Shown here: in pieces, positions 50,706 through 59,760 of the stretch
Layout: each line of letters opens with the position of its first letter
How positions within the stretch are numbered: position 1 is the first letter of the stretch
Assembly: GCA_028753945.1 (NCBI GenBank)
Contig: JAPNXP010000001.1
Coordinates: forward strand, 5,260,501 to 5,324,500
DNA length: 64,000 bases
Direction of reading: 5' to 3'
From: Hexactinellida sp. DTS-2022
Lineage: Eukaryota; Porifera; Hexactinellida
Notes under the pieces: generated by a model
The model's database searches: none
Seen by the model: the letters and a program-made list of their open reading frames with translations, nothing else
What the model was told of the DNA's origin: nothing
Position numbers and translations under genes: made by a program

Positions 50706-52304
50706 ATGTTACCTGAAAAATACAAGGAAATTTATAACTATCTAACAAGTGCTTCCTATCCGGATGGGGTTATAGAAAATATGAAGCGATCCATCCGAAA
50801 AAACGCTAAACGTTACAAATTCTGTTCCGGGAAGTTATTTTACTATTGGAATCAAATCGATAAACCATCTATTGTAATTCAAGATTCTCAGCTCCAGAGT
50901 GTCCTAAAAGAAATTCACGATGATTGTGGCCATCAATGCTACCGTTATACATACAATCTCGCGCGAGATCGATATTTTTGGCCCTGTATGACTAAAACCA
51001 TCAAAGAATATGTAGAAAAGTGCGATCGTTGTTCTCGCTGCGATTATAAACTTAAGTCTCCTAATGAACCTCTTACGCCAATTATTGTTGTGGCGGAACC
51101 TTGGTTTAAAGTTGGAATGTATCTCTGCCAACCTAAGTTCCCTTCTTCTGGATACAAGTACATCCTAACAGTCACAGACTACTTCACTAAGTATATTGAA
51201 GCTCGTCCATTAAAATGCAAGTCCGCAGAAGAGACTGCAAAGGGCCTGTTCTCAATATACAACAGACAAGGTGCTACTATTGAAATTCTTTCAGATAATG
51301 GAAGAGAATTTATCAATAGTGTGATGAAGGAATTACAGCTAACATACAAATGTAAAACGATATTGTCTGCCCCGTATCACCCTCAAACGAATGGACTCGA
51401 TGAGTCATCTAACAAAACTATTAAACGATACCTAATGAAGATGTTGGATACAAAACGGGAAAACTGGCATGATTACTTGGAACAAGTTGTGTTCTCAATC
51501 AATATTCGGAAGAGACCATCCACTGGATTTTCAGCTTTTGAATTGATGAGTGGGCTACGAAAAGCACGTACGCCAATTGAAGCCCATAATCTTTCAGAAA
51601 TTTGTTTTGAAGATACCGCATACCTATGGGGCAAAACCAAGTCGATTATGGTAAAAGATAATATTGAGCAGTATTGCGAATCCCTACAGAATGCTAAGAA
51701 ATTTTCATTTCCGAAAGCTCTTGACAATATTACAAAGGCGCAAAAGGAAATGAAGAGATGTTATGATTTAAAATTAAATAAAAGGTCTCAAGTGCAACTT
51801 AATATCGGTGACCAAGTACTGCTTTGGAATACCAGAAAAGAAAGAATGCAACGTGGCACGAATGTCGAAGATCCTTGTATTGGCCCGTTTGAAGTTGTTA
51901 AGGCGAAACTTCACATAGTGTATATTCTAAAAAACAACAAAATTCATCGAGTCAAACGGAAGTTCATCAAGAAAGCGTCGCTACTTACTGCGAAAAGAGG
52001 CAAGGAACACTCTCGCAAAAACCTCGATAAAGAGTCCAACGTAGATGTGTTAGTCGAGAAAAAATTGAATGCATTTTGTGCAACATGGAGTGCAAGTTAT
52101 GAGGGGAAGAAATTGGTCAATACTTGTAGTATAGACAACTTCATTACCCTCATTAGTCTACACAGCGAATCGATTTTCTCTACACTAGATTATCTCCATG
52201 TTGCGATCGAAGGGAAACTAGCTGAGTTTTTTTCCGTTAATACGTCAAAAGAAATTCGACGAATTGCGTTACTGGATCGCAAAAGAATTAAATATGCAAT
52301 CTAA
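50706..52304 (+). pseudogene. Ginger transposase, integrase part (catalytically mutated)
   Basis: Numbering is from ATG at 50706. Residues 71-109 form an integrase HHCC zinc finger (H71, H76, C106, C109), with RYFWPCM between. The DDE core follows: the first position, normally the D of VGMDLIGP-like sequence, is Y139 (VGMYLCQP); D197 (LSDNGREF) and E233 (GLDESSNK) are kept with the canonical 35-residue spacing. A GPF module lies at 393-395. From about 450 a cysteine-peptidase region starts with NTCSIDNF, C474 being the likely nucleophile. The frame ends at 52304 but homologous-looking sequence continues in another frame from about 52264. Y139 should abolish strand transfer, so this copy is dead as an enzyme. 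Confidence 0.85.
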
Positions 52305-52555
52305 TCATGGAATATACGATTTCTACGGATCGGAATTCGCTTTTGTTACGTTAATGCGGCACATGAATCTAAATAACAACAGATACAATTCTAACTTTCA
52401 GTGTTGGAGCTGTTTCGGTTCTTTCTCACAATGGACCGACTTAACTTCAATAACAAAATTTAACTCTAGTTGCCAAACCAGTATTGACAGCAAATTACTT
52501 GCACAAAGGTGTAAATTATGCAAACAGGATATCGAGACAATAGAAAAATTAGATG
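52264..52555 (+). pseudogene. Ginger transposase, peptidase middle part (frame-shifted)
   Basis: The reading frame overlaps the end of the integrase frame by 41 bases, indicating a small indel around 52264-52304. It continues with hydrophobic and acidic sequence, then two CxxC pairs (QCWSCFGSF and RCKLCKQD), plausibly one zinc site inserted in the peptidase fold. It runs until a MITE inserted at 52556. No independent start codon makes sense, so it is a fragment of the same gene. Confidence 0.7.
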
Positions 52556-52736
52556 TAGTGGCGTATCCAGGATTTTCATAAGGGGGGTGCTAAGGGCCGA
52601 ATTTAAAGGGGGTGCTATGGGTGTTGAAACTTATGCCTGCACCGAAGCCCATCTGACTATTAATACAGCCGTGCTTGATCACCCAGCTAAGGGGGGTGCT
52701 CTAGCATCCTGAGCACCCCCCCTGGATACGCCACTA
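52556..52736. mobile_element. 181-bp MITE inside the peptidase region
   Basis: The ends TAGTGGCGTATCCAGG and inverse are flanked by AGATG (52551-52555, 52737-52741). Adjacent GGGGGGTGCT and GCACCCCCCC blocks pair. The sequence resembles hAT-type MITE ends, although the exact duplication seen is 5 bases, not 8. Confidence 0.8.
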
Positions 52737-52741
52737 AGATG

Positions 52742-53054
52742 GAGGTTTTCAAAAACTAGCCCAATTCTTATTTTGGAAACAGGACATCTAGAAAACTCGT
52801 CATCAATAGAAAGCATGATCGAAACAAGCTTATCAATCAGACATAAGGATAATCTAGTTGTCTACAAGTTACTGGGGTACACTTTGCTCTCAGGGGGCCA
52901 TTTCACTCTGAAAACCTATATTGACGGAAAATTCTATTATTATGATGGAATTACAGAAAATAATCAGGAAAAGATTAGATTAGCAACTCGATACACTTCA
53001 CCAATCACAGCTAAAGTTAATTTTATTATTTACTTATTAGATACAAACCACTAG
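52742..53054 (+). pseudogene. Ginger transposase, peptidase C-terminal part
   Basis: After the MITE the coding frame is shifted relative to the preceding fragment even when MITE and one AGATG copy are removed, so a separate frameshift exists. The sequence YKLLGYTLLSGGHFTLKTY followed by YYYDG has the arrangement of the His box and closing strand of ubiquitin-specific-protease-like and related papain-fold peptidases; the candidate catalytic His is at 52899-52901. With the upstream NTCSIDNF Cys it completes a Cys-His pair. Ginger1 peptidases have been described as OTU- or Ulp1-like; which family this one belongs to is not decidable by eye. Confidence 0.7.
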
Positions 53055-54251
53055 GTTGCGACAAACCAAGTAGAGTGGGTTCCATGACCATCAGTTACCA
53101 AATTCTTAATTTAGAAGTACTTATTCTCATTGTACTATTACAACTACATATATCACATTAAATATTTCATTTTAAATACTTTAATGAGAAAAATCTGTAG
53201 CACTTACTAATACATGTACGGTTAGTGGGATAAAATAAGTTCCAGCCCCAAGTCATAAACCGTCTTACGTGTAAGACATTTCGCTCATCTCTAGATTCTC
53301 CAACCATAAAGTTTCAAATTCATGAATTTTAAGGTCTAGTGCAACACCATGTACCCTCGGCCTCTGGGAATACGTATTATCCGAGTGTACATACTAACTG
53401 AATTAATAGGGCTCATAGTTGTCTCGAGAATATGAGATTAAGATGCTATCAAATAGCTAATCTCGGGATTATTAATACAAGGGGAACATCTATATTATCT
53501 ATATTAAAACTCTATTGTTTTTTTTTTCTTTTGTTTTCTGGATTGTATTAGTGATGGGGGAATAGAAACCGTATTTATAATTGAGATAGAAAACTAACTT
53601 CCAAATGTTATAATATGTAAACAGTATGCTGATTTCGAATTTCGCATTTATATATTCATAATATGTATGAATATTTATTTTGTTGTTATCAAAAAATAGG
53701 TAAACAAATTGAAAAGTAAAACGAACTTGGAGTCTAGCTTCCAACGGGAATTATTGGTAAACAAGTTACAAGTATGGAAAATTGTGGAAAGGAATATTTA
53801 CTAACTATATAATCAATGGTTAGTGAGGAGTAAGGAGGAGTAAGTTTAACTTGATGTACCTAGCACCGATCCGTCGCAAAGCGAACGAGAGCGACGTTAT
53901 GATACCAGCTTAGTTCTTAAATAATAGTTTCGCCATATATAATGGTTAAGATAATGTTTGTTGTTAAATTGAAACAGCTAATAATAAGAAATATTTGAAT
54001 AATCAAGACCGCGTAGCGGTTGAGTGATCGTACAATTGAGATTTTAAATATTTAGTCAATATTCTAACTGTTGTTAAGTCAATTAATTAAAAAACAGAAA
54101 ACTATTAAGCAATAAAGTATTTGACCCTGGGATTTAGAAAGAATTCCCCCGGGAATCAATTCACAGAAAATATCCGGTCCCGGAATTTCTAAAATATTTG
54201 TATTTTCACTACTATTTTGCATACTTGGTTTGAGAAAGTAGTTACCTAAGT
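53055..54251. other. Non-coding 3' part of the Ginger element
   Basis: AT-rich sequence between the last peptidase fragment and the right TIR. The open frame at 53499-53744 (minus) is low-complexity and not credible. A small inverted repeat ACCGCGTAGCGGT lies near 54008-54020. Confidence 0.5.
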
Positions 54252-54445
54252 GTTGCATAAGGAAACCGTCTAAGTGTGATTACTAGTATAAATTAAGCCG
54301 GAACGAATTTGCTACGGAATAGACAAACCCATAGAAATGATTTACACTCTAAATTTAGCCCGGAACTAATTTGTTAAAACACCAATTTATGACAAATTGG
54401 TTCCGGGCGGAACCAATTTGCAGCCGGAACAAATATGTCAAAACA
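54252..54445 (-). repeat. Right TIR of the Ginger-type element
   Basis: Exact inverse of 50358-50551 as far as can be read, same 194-base length. Confidence 0.88.
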
Positions 54446-54607
54446 ACTGTTAAGTAATACATGGTTCGGAGTAGTAGTAAGGCCTTATAGTATAACGAAG
54501 GTCACGGTTATATCTTTGTTGTAGTATAGCTAGATTTTGATTGTAATACCATTGATCTACTTTTGTGTGCTATAAAATGTATACATATTCAAAAGCTAAA
54601 ATAAAAA

Positions 54608-54709
54608 TCATCTCTTATCGATAATGTCAACTTCCTCCGAAGCATCCTTATGTATATAAATATAGACCATTACAATGAAAACTACACCAAGGATGAGTGC
54701 GAAGGCCAT
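54608..54709 (-). CDS. Candidate 33-residue single-pass membrane microprotein
   Basis: A minus-strand ATG (54709) opens a 33-codon frame to TGA. The product has a hydrophobic first half (LILGVVFIVMVYIYI, about residues 5-19) and a charged tail (HKDASEEVDIIDKR), the shape of small integral membrane proteins. A TATAAA lies about 57 bases upstream on the same strand. I do not recognise a family. In AT-rich DNA a frame this short can occur by chance; the regular membrane-then-charged pattern is the only support. Confidence 0.2.
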   Translation of the reverse strand: MAFALILGVVFIVMVYIYIHKDASEEVDIIDKR

Positions 54710-54839
54710 TTAATTACCCAACCACAATATAAATTTTTGTTGCACATTCAACTAACCAGTTTATAAGAGTTTAAGTCATCTATTTCTTGAGTAATTATTG
54801 AATTGTTCTAAACTGTGGCGCAATTGGCATAGAGCTGGA

Positions 54840-55705
54840 TATTTGCTCAATGACAAACACGGGCTGGACGTCCGACGAAACTTAACCGGATCCCGGCTAG
54901 ACCGGATCCTGGATCCGGCCGGATTTCCCCATTTGTGGTGGATCCGGGATCCGGCCGGATCCGAGATGAGGTAACCGGATCCGAATCTGTATGCGTATCA
55001 ACTATTTAATTGATTCTATTAATCAATAAGTAACCTCTAATTACTTACAAAAACTATTCAATAGTGACATACTCTACGCCAATTCAAATTTATTTTATTT
55101 TTATGAAGTAATAGGAGACAAACTATTTAAATATCTTTGATTGACAGATTGAGGAAAATATGGATAAGAAACTTCTAACTCAAGTTTGATCTGGATTGCT
55201 TTAAAAATGTATTATTTAAAATTATTTTGAATAGACAATTACTTACAGTGGAACTCGCTTAGGTACTACTCGGCTTAAGACGTACTCTCGGGTAATACGC
55301 ACTATTCTCTAATATCTATTTCCTCCCCTATCAAATGCATTATAAATAATTCGGTTAATACCTAATCGGATAAGAAGTTCCTTGGATAAGACCTACCGAT
55401 TTTTATTCTCTAGTAAAAATATATCTATTATATTTCGGTTGGTACGTACTTAAAAACTGTCAGCTGGACTCAGTTAGTATTTTGGTTAAGTGTGTACGTG
55501 ACAACTATAATACTTTAATCTTATCGTAAGATATGTTAGAGTCTTGTATTCCCTACATCGTATTCATATCATCTAACAAGTCCGTATTAGACTGATGGAA
55601 TATGCAAAAGCGGACCCGGATCCGGTAAAATCCTGTTCCGGCCGGATCTGTAGATCCAGGATCCGGCCGGAACCAAAAAAAGTGGATCCGGTGCATCTCT
55701 AATCC
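54840..55705. mobile_element. Degraded hAT-like element with GGATCCGG-rich ends
   Basis: The right end, read as complement, begins AGAGATGCACCGGATCC, close to the usual hAT start (GGGATGCACCGGAT). Both ends (54888-54985 and 55612-55690) carry multiple GGATCCGGCCGGA palindromes that pair with each other. The left terminus and target duplication are not recognisable. Inside, 55248-55300 (TACAGTGGAACTCGCTTAGG) looks like one end of a pogo/Tigger-like MITE, without a visible partner. Confidence 0.5.
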
Positions 55706-56333
55706 CGGCTATTAAAATTCGAAAGTGAATCGGGAAAAGCTACAATTCAACCCAAACCTTTCGAAATATATCTAATCTAAGCCGGTACCCGTTAGTAAGG
55801 ACACAATTCACCGTCAAATACGCCACACAATGGGAGCAAAAGCGTATAAATGAATTCCATACAAATCAACCAAATAATTGTGAAAAATCTCCTCACCCGT
55901 ATATAGTAAACTAAACTCTACACTTGACAGATTATGAATTTGGCCTTAGTTTCCGACATAATTAAGGTGCCAATTTTCCTTGTTTGCTGACACTTCAGAT
56001 TCATCAAACTGTTAAATTCGCTGTGCTTATTTTTGTAAAATTTATTAATCAAACTTAACTAATAAATTATGCAACACCATTGGGATTTGGTAAGTGATAC
56101 TGTCAAGGAGTAGAGAGCGTGGTGCTGGGGTAATCTTATTCACTATACCTTCCAAAGGAGCATTTTCTCCCTTCCCATAGCCAGCGAACCTAGATCCCAA
56201 TTTTATAGTAGGAATTGGAATTAATTAACGATATTAATTCGAATTGAGCCCATATCTGATTCTTACTGACGAGATTCAACAATATTAATGTATATTTAGG
56301 GTTTAGAGTGCTCAATTCTGGACGATTTGGACT
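55706..56333. other. Upstream region of the sulfotransferase gene
   Basis: No exon is recognised. At about 55935-56015 an old, diverged piece of the array unit (reverse orientation) can be seen: CTTAGTTTCCGACATAATT, then TTTCCTTGTTTGCTGACACT, matching the array's CTTAGTTTGTGCCACAATTG and TTTCCTTTGTTTACTAACAC order. It ends about 320 bases before the start codon. No clear TATA box or initiator was identified. Confidence 0.5.
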
Positions 56334-57713
56334 ATGGCAGGTAACAATGAAATGAAAAAATATCTCATAAGGGTGATGCTTATCTTTCTCATTTTAACTA
56401 TGGGGATTATCTTTAATAAAAGTTATTTTGATGAATCGAAAGTTGAACATTTCGAAGGTATGGAGATAGAACTTTATACGGATTTTTTCTTAACGAGAGA
56501 CATACTCACTTCTACTCAATACCATACTATCCATCAGATTCCAATTACTGAACCACAAACCCCACTAATTGAACCACCAACCTCAGTTCAAATAACAGAG
56601 AATAATTCCTTTCATGCAAATATCACTCATGTTTTTGAGGAGAAATCCACTTGGATAGAATATCGGTCAAATTGGAATAATCAAGATTTGTTAGTGGATA
56701 TTGACACAGAGGGAGTTCTAAAATTCCTACCTGAGTATAGACCGACAATGTTGAAGAAACTCTATCATCCTCTGATTATGAAGCATCCTATATTTAAGGA
56801 GAGACTTGATCGCGTTAATGAATACTGTGGTAAGCTGAATATCTCGTCTGTTGAGTCTATGATGATAAGACACGAAGCTAGAATGTTTTTTGACGACAGT
56901 TATGAATCAATTCATTGTGTTATACCCAAGGCATCTTCGCGTGTATGGGTTCGTGAATTCGCTCAGATGCACAACATAAAAAGACCATTTGATCCTGAGC
57001 CTACTTTTGATGAAAGAAAAATATTTAGTTTAGGATACAATATGACTCCTCGTAACCTCACAGCAAAGCGTATTCAGACATATACAAAGACAGTCGTACT
57101 TCGACATCCTTTCAAACGCATTCTATCATGTCTGAATGATAAGTTTGAACATCACGGGGAATTCGTTAATGGAATTAATAAAGAGATAATTGCTAAATTA
57201 TACATGAAAGGTATGCCATCGCGAGAATCAGACTTCCTTGCAGGAATTAATACTACTTATTCACATTTAGATCCAGATACAAAAATTAAAATTAAGTTTC
57301 AATATGCGAGACTGAAAAATCCTTATTTGCAGTTGATAACTTTAATGGAGTTGTTAAAGTTCATCATAGCAACATGGGAGGAAGAAGGGTCAACGCAGTC
57401 GTTTGATCCACACTGGGTACCGATATCAGATTATTGCCTTCCATGCACATTTTCTTTTGATATAATTATTGAACATGAGACAGTCACCCCGGAATCTCAA
57501 TTTGTACTAGATTACATTAGGAGTAATAACAAATTGAATCCACCATTAAGTTTCGGCTTATTTACACCAGAAACATCATCTAAAAAATGTAATCAAGCTT
57601 ATAGGCAAATTCCAATCGACATTCGAAAGAAATTATACGAAGTATACAAACACGACTTTGGAATGTTTGACTACAAAATTGATTTGAGTATTGAGGGAAA
57701 TAACATCTGCTAA
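56334..57713 (+). CDS. Golgi-type carbohydrate sulfotransferase (Sulfotransfer_2 family)
   Basis: A predicted type II membrane protein that would transfer sulfate from PAPS to a glycan in the Golgi lumen. A short cytosolic N-terminus (MAGNNEMKKY) precedes a hydrophobic anchor at about residues 11-27; a stem to about 120 leads to the catalytic domain. IPKASSRVWVREF (197-209) matches the 5'-phosphosulfate-binding loop of HNK-1ST/C4ST-like enzymes, though the usual G-C/T-W-K-like residues are changed. VVLRHPFKRILSCLNDKF (254-271) is the 3'-phosphate-binding motif. HWVPISDYCLPCTFSFDIII (360-379) is the conserved C-terminal block with its Cys pair (C368, C371), and the end matches Y..DF.MF.Y. N-glycosylation sequons occur at N90, N96, N169, N236, N241 and N306. 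459 residues is slightly long for the family. Single exon; no break. The acceptor sugar cannot be predicted. Met7 is an alternative start. Confidence 0.9.
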   Translation: MAGNNEMKKYLIRVMLIFLILTMGIIFNKSYFDESKVEHFEGMEIELYTDFFLTRDILTSTQYHTIHQIPITEPQTPLIEPPTSVQITENNSFHANITHVFEEKSTWIEYRSNWNNQDLLVDIDTEGVLKFLPEYRPTMLKKLYHPLIMKHPIFKERLDRVNEYCGKLNISSVESMMIRHEARMFFDDSYESIHCVIPKASSRVWVREFAQMHNIKRPFDPEPTFDERKIFSLGYNMTPRNLTAKRIQTYTKTVVLRHPFKRILSCLNDKFEHHGEFVNGINKEIIAKLYMKGMPSRESDFLAGINTTYSHLDPDTKIKIKFQYARLKNPYLQLITLMELLKFIIATWEEEGSTQSFDPHWVPISDYCLPCTFSFDIIIEHETVTPESQFVLDYIRSNNKLNPPLSFGLFTPETSSKKCNQAYRQIPIDIRKKLYEVYKHDFGMFDYKIDLSIEGNNIC

Positions 57714-58779
57714 CAGATTTTTAATTTCACTTATTTTTTGATTTCACTTATTTAAGCTTTTTCGATATCACTTATTTTAAGCTATGCTTTTACAAATTTT
57801 ATTATTTAACCTAATTTCAAATATTTTAGCATTTAGTGATAACTAGCGCGCTTCGCTTGCTAGGTCGCTTCGCGGCAGAACACAACCACACACCAACCGC
57901 TTCGCGGTTGGTGTGTGGTTTATATACTCCTAATATTGATTATAAAGCTTAAATAGGCCTAAATAGTTGAATTAAAAAATCTGAAAATTTAGTGATTACG
58001 TCATCATGCAATAATGAGTAAGCATATTGGCAATCTGGTGTGACCAACGTGTCCGCATCATTAAAGTACATGTTCTATTAAATTTCCAGATATTTATCTC
58101 TCAGAGGGCGCGAATTATGTGCGATTAAGTGAATTTTCAGGTTTCTCGAAATGTGACAATGACGTCATAACTTGTCGAGGTGTGAGAAATTTTGAGTGGA
58201 AACCTCAACTTGTTGTCGGGTGCCAAAAGTTACCCCTATATGCCAAAAATCACATTTGGAAACCGTCCACTTTCTTCAATCAACTCGTAACATACAAACA
58301 AATATATACACACTCACATATATACACACTCACACATATACACACACCCAGGATTGTGTTTTAATAGTATAGATATATCATTTATGACTAGTGTATTTCA
58401 AGCAATTTAAGCTTATATATGTTTTGAATTGAGGTGTTCACACAATTTATAATTGAAGTAATATTTCACTATTTTCTCACCCTTCAAACAATAATCTATT
58501 AAAAAGCTCTATATCTCTAGTTTGGGTGTTTTATATTAAGTTCCATTATCCGTATTAAATCTCTAAAAATTTATGAATTTATGGAAACAATACGGTCTCA
58601 CTAGTATCCTCTGAATTTCAAAGCAGAATATGAAATATTTTTTGCCCCCTCCCCCCCCTCCTGGCAAAATTATGTCAAAAAGGGTGCAGTAATTCCTGAA
58701 ATATCTAAAATCAGTAAAATCCAGTAAATCGATGCTATTTAATTTATGGGTCGTGTACTTTCATCTCAAAGAAGTAGGG
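57714..58779. other. Downstream region of the sulfotransferase gene
   Basis: AT-rich sequence with direct TTTGATTTCACTTATTT-type repeats just after the stop (57719-57780), a GC-rich hairpin (next feature) and a TA/CA microsatellite at about 58295-58350 (TATACACACTCACA repeats). A run of C/T at 58641-58665. No exon is recognised; the frame at 58119-58364 is partly microsatellite. Confidence 0.45.
57884..57920. repeat. Perfect 17-bp hairpin 3' of the sulfotransferase gene
   Basis: AACCACACACCAACCGC and its exact inverse are separated by TTC. The surrounding CGCTTCGC motifs (57849-57878) give a local GC-rich island in AT-rich DNA. It could be a transcript 3' hairpin or a remnant of a repeat; no flanking duplication was found. 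Confidence 0.8.
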
Positions 58780-59186
58780 TATCAAATTTTCGACAACCGG
58801 TAATCCCTTTTTTATTGCGTTTTTTGGACATGACTTTAGTAGGAACAAATAACAGTATTATCACAATTCTTAAAATGAAAATTTGGATCATATATCAATA
58901 GTTTAAAATAGCGTAATAGTGAATCCATACTAGTCAATATAAATTTTGGCTATTTACTCTATTTGTCGCAAGTTTAACTCTACTCTATTAGTACAAGGGA
59001 TTATGCCACACATAATTTTCGATATCGATTTAATTCTTTTCTTCTACAGATTTTCAAATAATCACTCGATTTTATCAGCATTTTGGCATTATATAATTAT
59101 TATTTATTAACTCTGTAACTTTGTATTAAAGTTGAAAATCGACATGCCATAATCCTTACTACAACTGATAAGGATCATTTTAGTTT
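58780..59186 (+). repeat. Second copy of the segment flanking a reverse array
   Basis: About 58780-59060 is related to 15160-15310 plus 15791-15935 without the minisatellite that splits the first copy. Another 120 bases of unassigned AT-rich sequence follow before the palindrome array begins at 59187. Confidence 0.6.
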
Positions 59187-59760
59187 TTTACTGTGCCGAC
59201 TATACTGTAGTATAGTGGCCCAGTTCTAATCTTACTTCCTTGGTTAGTTATTATTACTGTGCCGACTATACTATAGTATAGTGGCCCAGTATTGATCTTA
59301 GTGATTTGGTATATTATTATTACTGTGCCGACTATACTATAGTTTAGTGGCCAAGTTATAATCTTAGTGCCTTGGTTAGTTATTATTACTGTGCCGACTA
59401 TACTATAGTATAGTGGCCCAGTATTGGAATCACTGCCTTTATTACTGTGCCGACTATACTATAGGTATAGTGGTCCAGTATTGATCTTACTGCCTTTATT
59501 ACTGTGCCGACTATACTATAGTATAGTGGCCCAGTTCTAATCTTACTGCCTTGGTTATTACTGTGCCGAATATACTACAGTATAGTGGCCAGTTCTAATC
59601 TTACTGCCTTGGTTAGTTATTATTATTACTGTGCCGACTATACTATAGTATAGTGGCCCAGTTCTAATCTTAGTGCTTTGGTTAGTTATTACTGTGCCGA
59701 CTATACTATAGTATAGTGGCCCAGTATTGGTCTTAGTGCTTTGGTATATTATTATTATTA
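59187..59760 (-). repeat. Module-2 palindrome mini-array (9 copies)
   Basis: Copies near 59192, 59266, 59324, 59391, 59446, 59506, 59562, 59631 and 59694 with all three linker types. Two have small changes in the palindrome core (an inserted G near 59465, a T near 59345). It forms the left edge of reverse array segment 5, as the array at 15936 does for segment 2. Confidence 0.9.

Larger units (their letters stand above)
50358..54445 (+). mobile_element. Ginger-type DNA transposon (4.1 kb)
   Basis: A 194-base TIR bounds a Gypsy-like integrase gene fused to a cysteine peptidase region. Ginger1 elements are known for this combination (Gypsy-type integrase with GPY/F motif, extra C-terminal peptidase, TIRs of tens to hundreds of bases, 4-bp duplication). 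Flanking tetranucleotides are ACGT (50354-50357) and ACTG (54446-54449), an imperfect match. The insertion splits the right arm of a foldback element, and the left arm confirms the join. This is not an LTR retrotransposon: the repeats are inverted, and no gag, RT or RNase H is present. Confidence 0.85.
48208..54511. mobile_element. Large foldback element broken by nested MITEs and a Ginger element
   Basis: The left arm runs from TATCGTGACC(T)GCGTTATA at about 48208 to about 49862; the right arm runs from about 49890 to 50357 and resumes at 54446-54511. Landmarks pair across: AGGAAGTTAGGAACATGATA with its inverse near 50261, AACACCCTTTAGAATTGTG with its inverse near 50237, and the tracts around GGAAGTTACC at the centre. 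Removing the nested insertions leaves arms of roughly 600-800 bases. The outermost boundary and target duplication are not certain. Confidence 0.65.

Noticed and set aside
53499-53744. 81-residue minus-strand frame in the Ginger 3' region
   Set aside because: Low-complexity Tyr/Asn/Ile-rich composition as expected from AT-rich DNA; no motif.
50358-54445. LTR retrotransposon because of the Gypsy-like integrase
   Set aside because: Terminal repeats are inverted, not direct, and there is no gag, protease, RT or RNase H. A peptidase follows the GPF module, which fits a Ginger-type DNA transposon.
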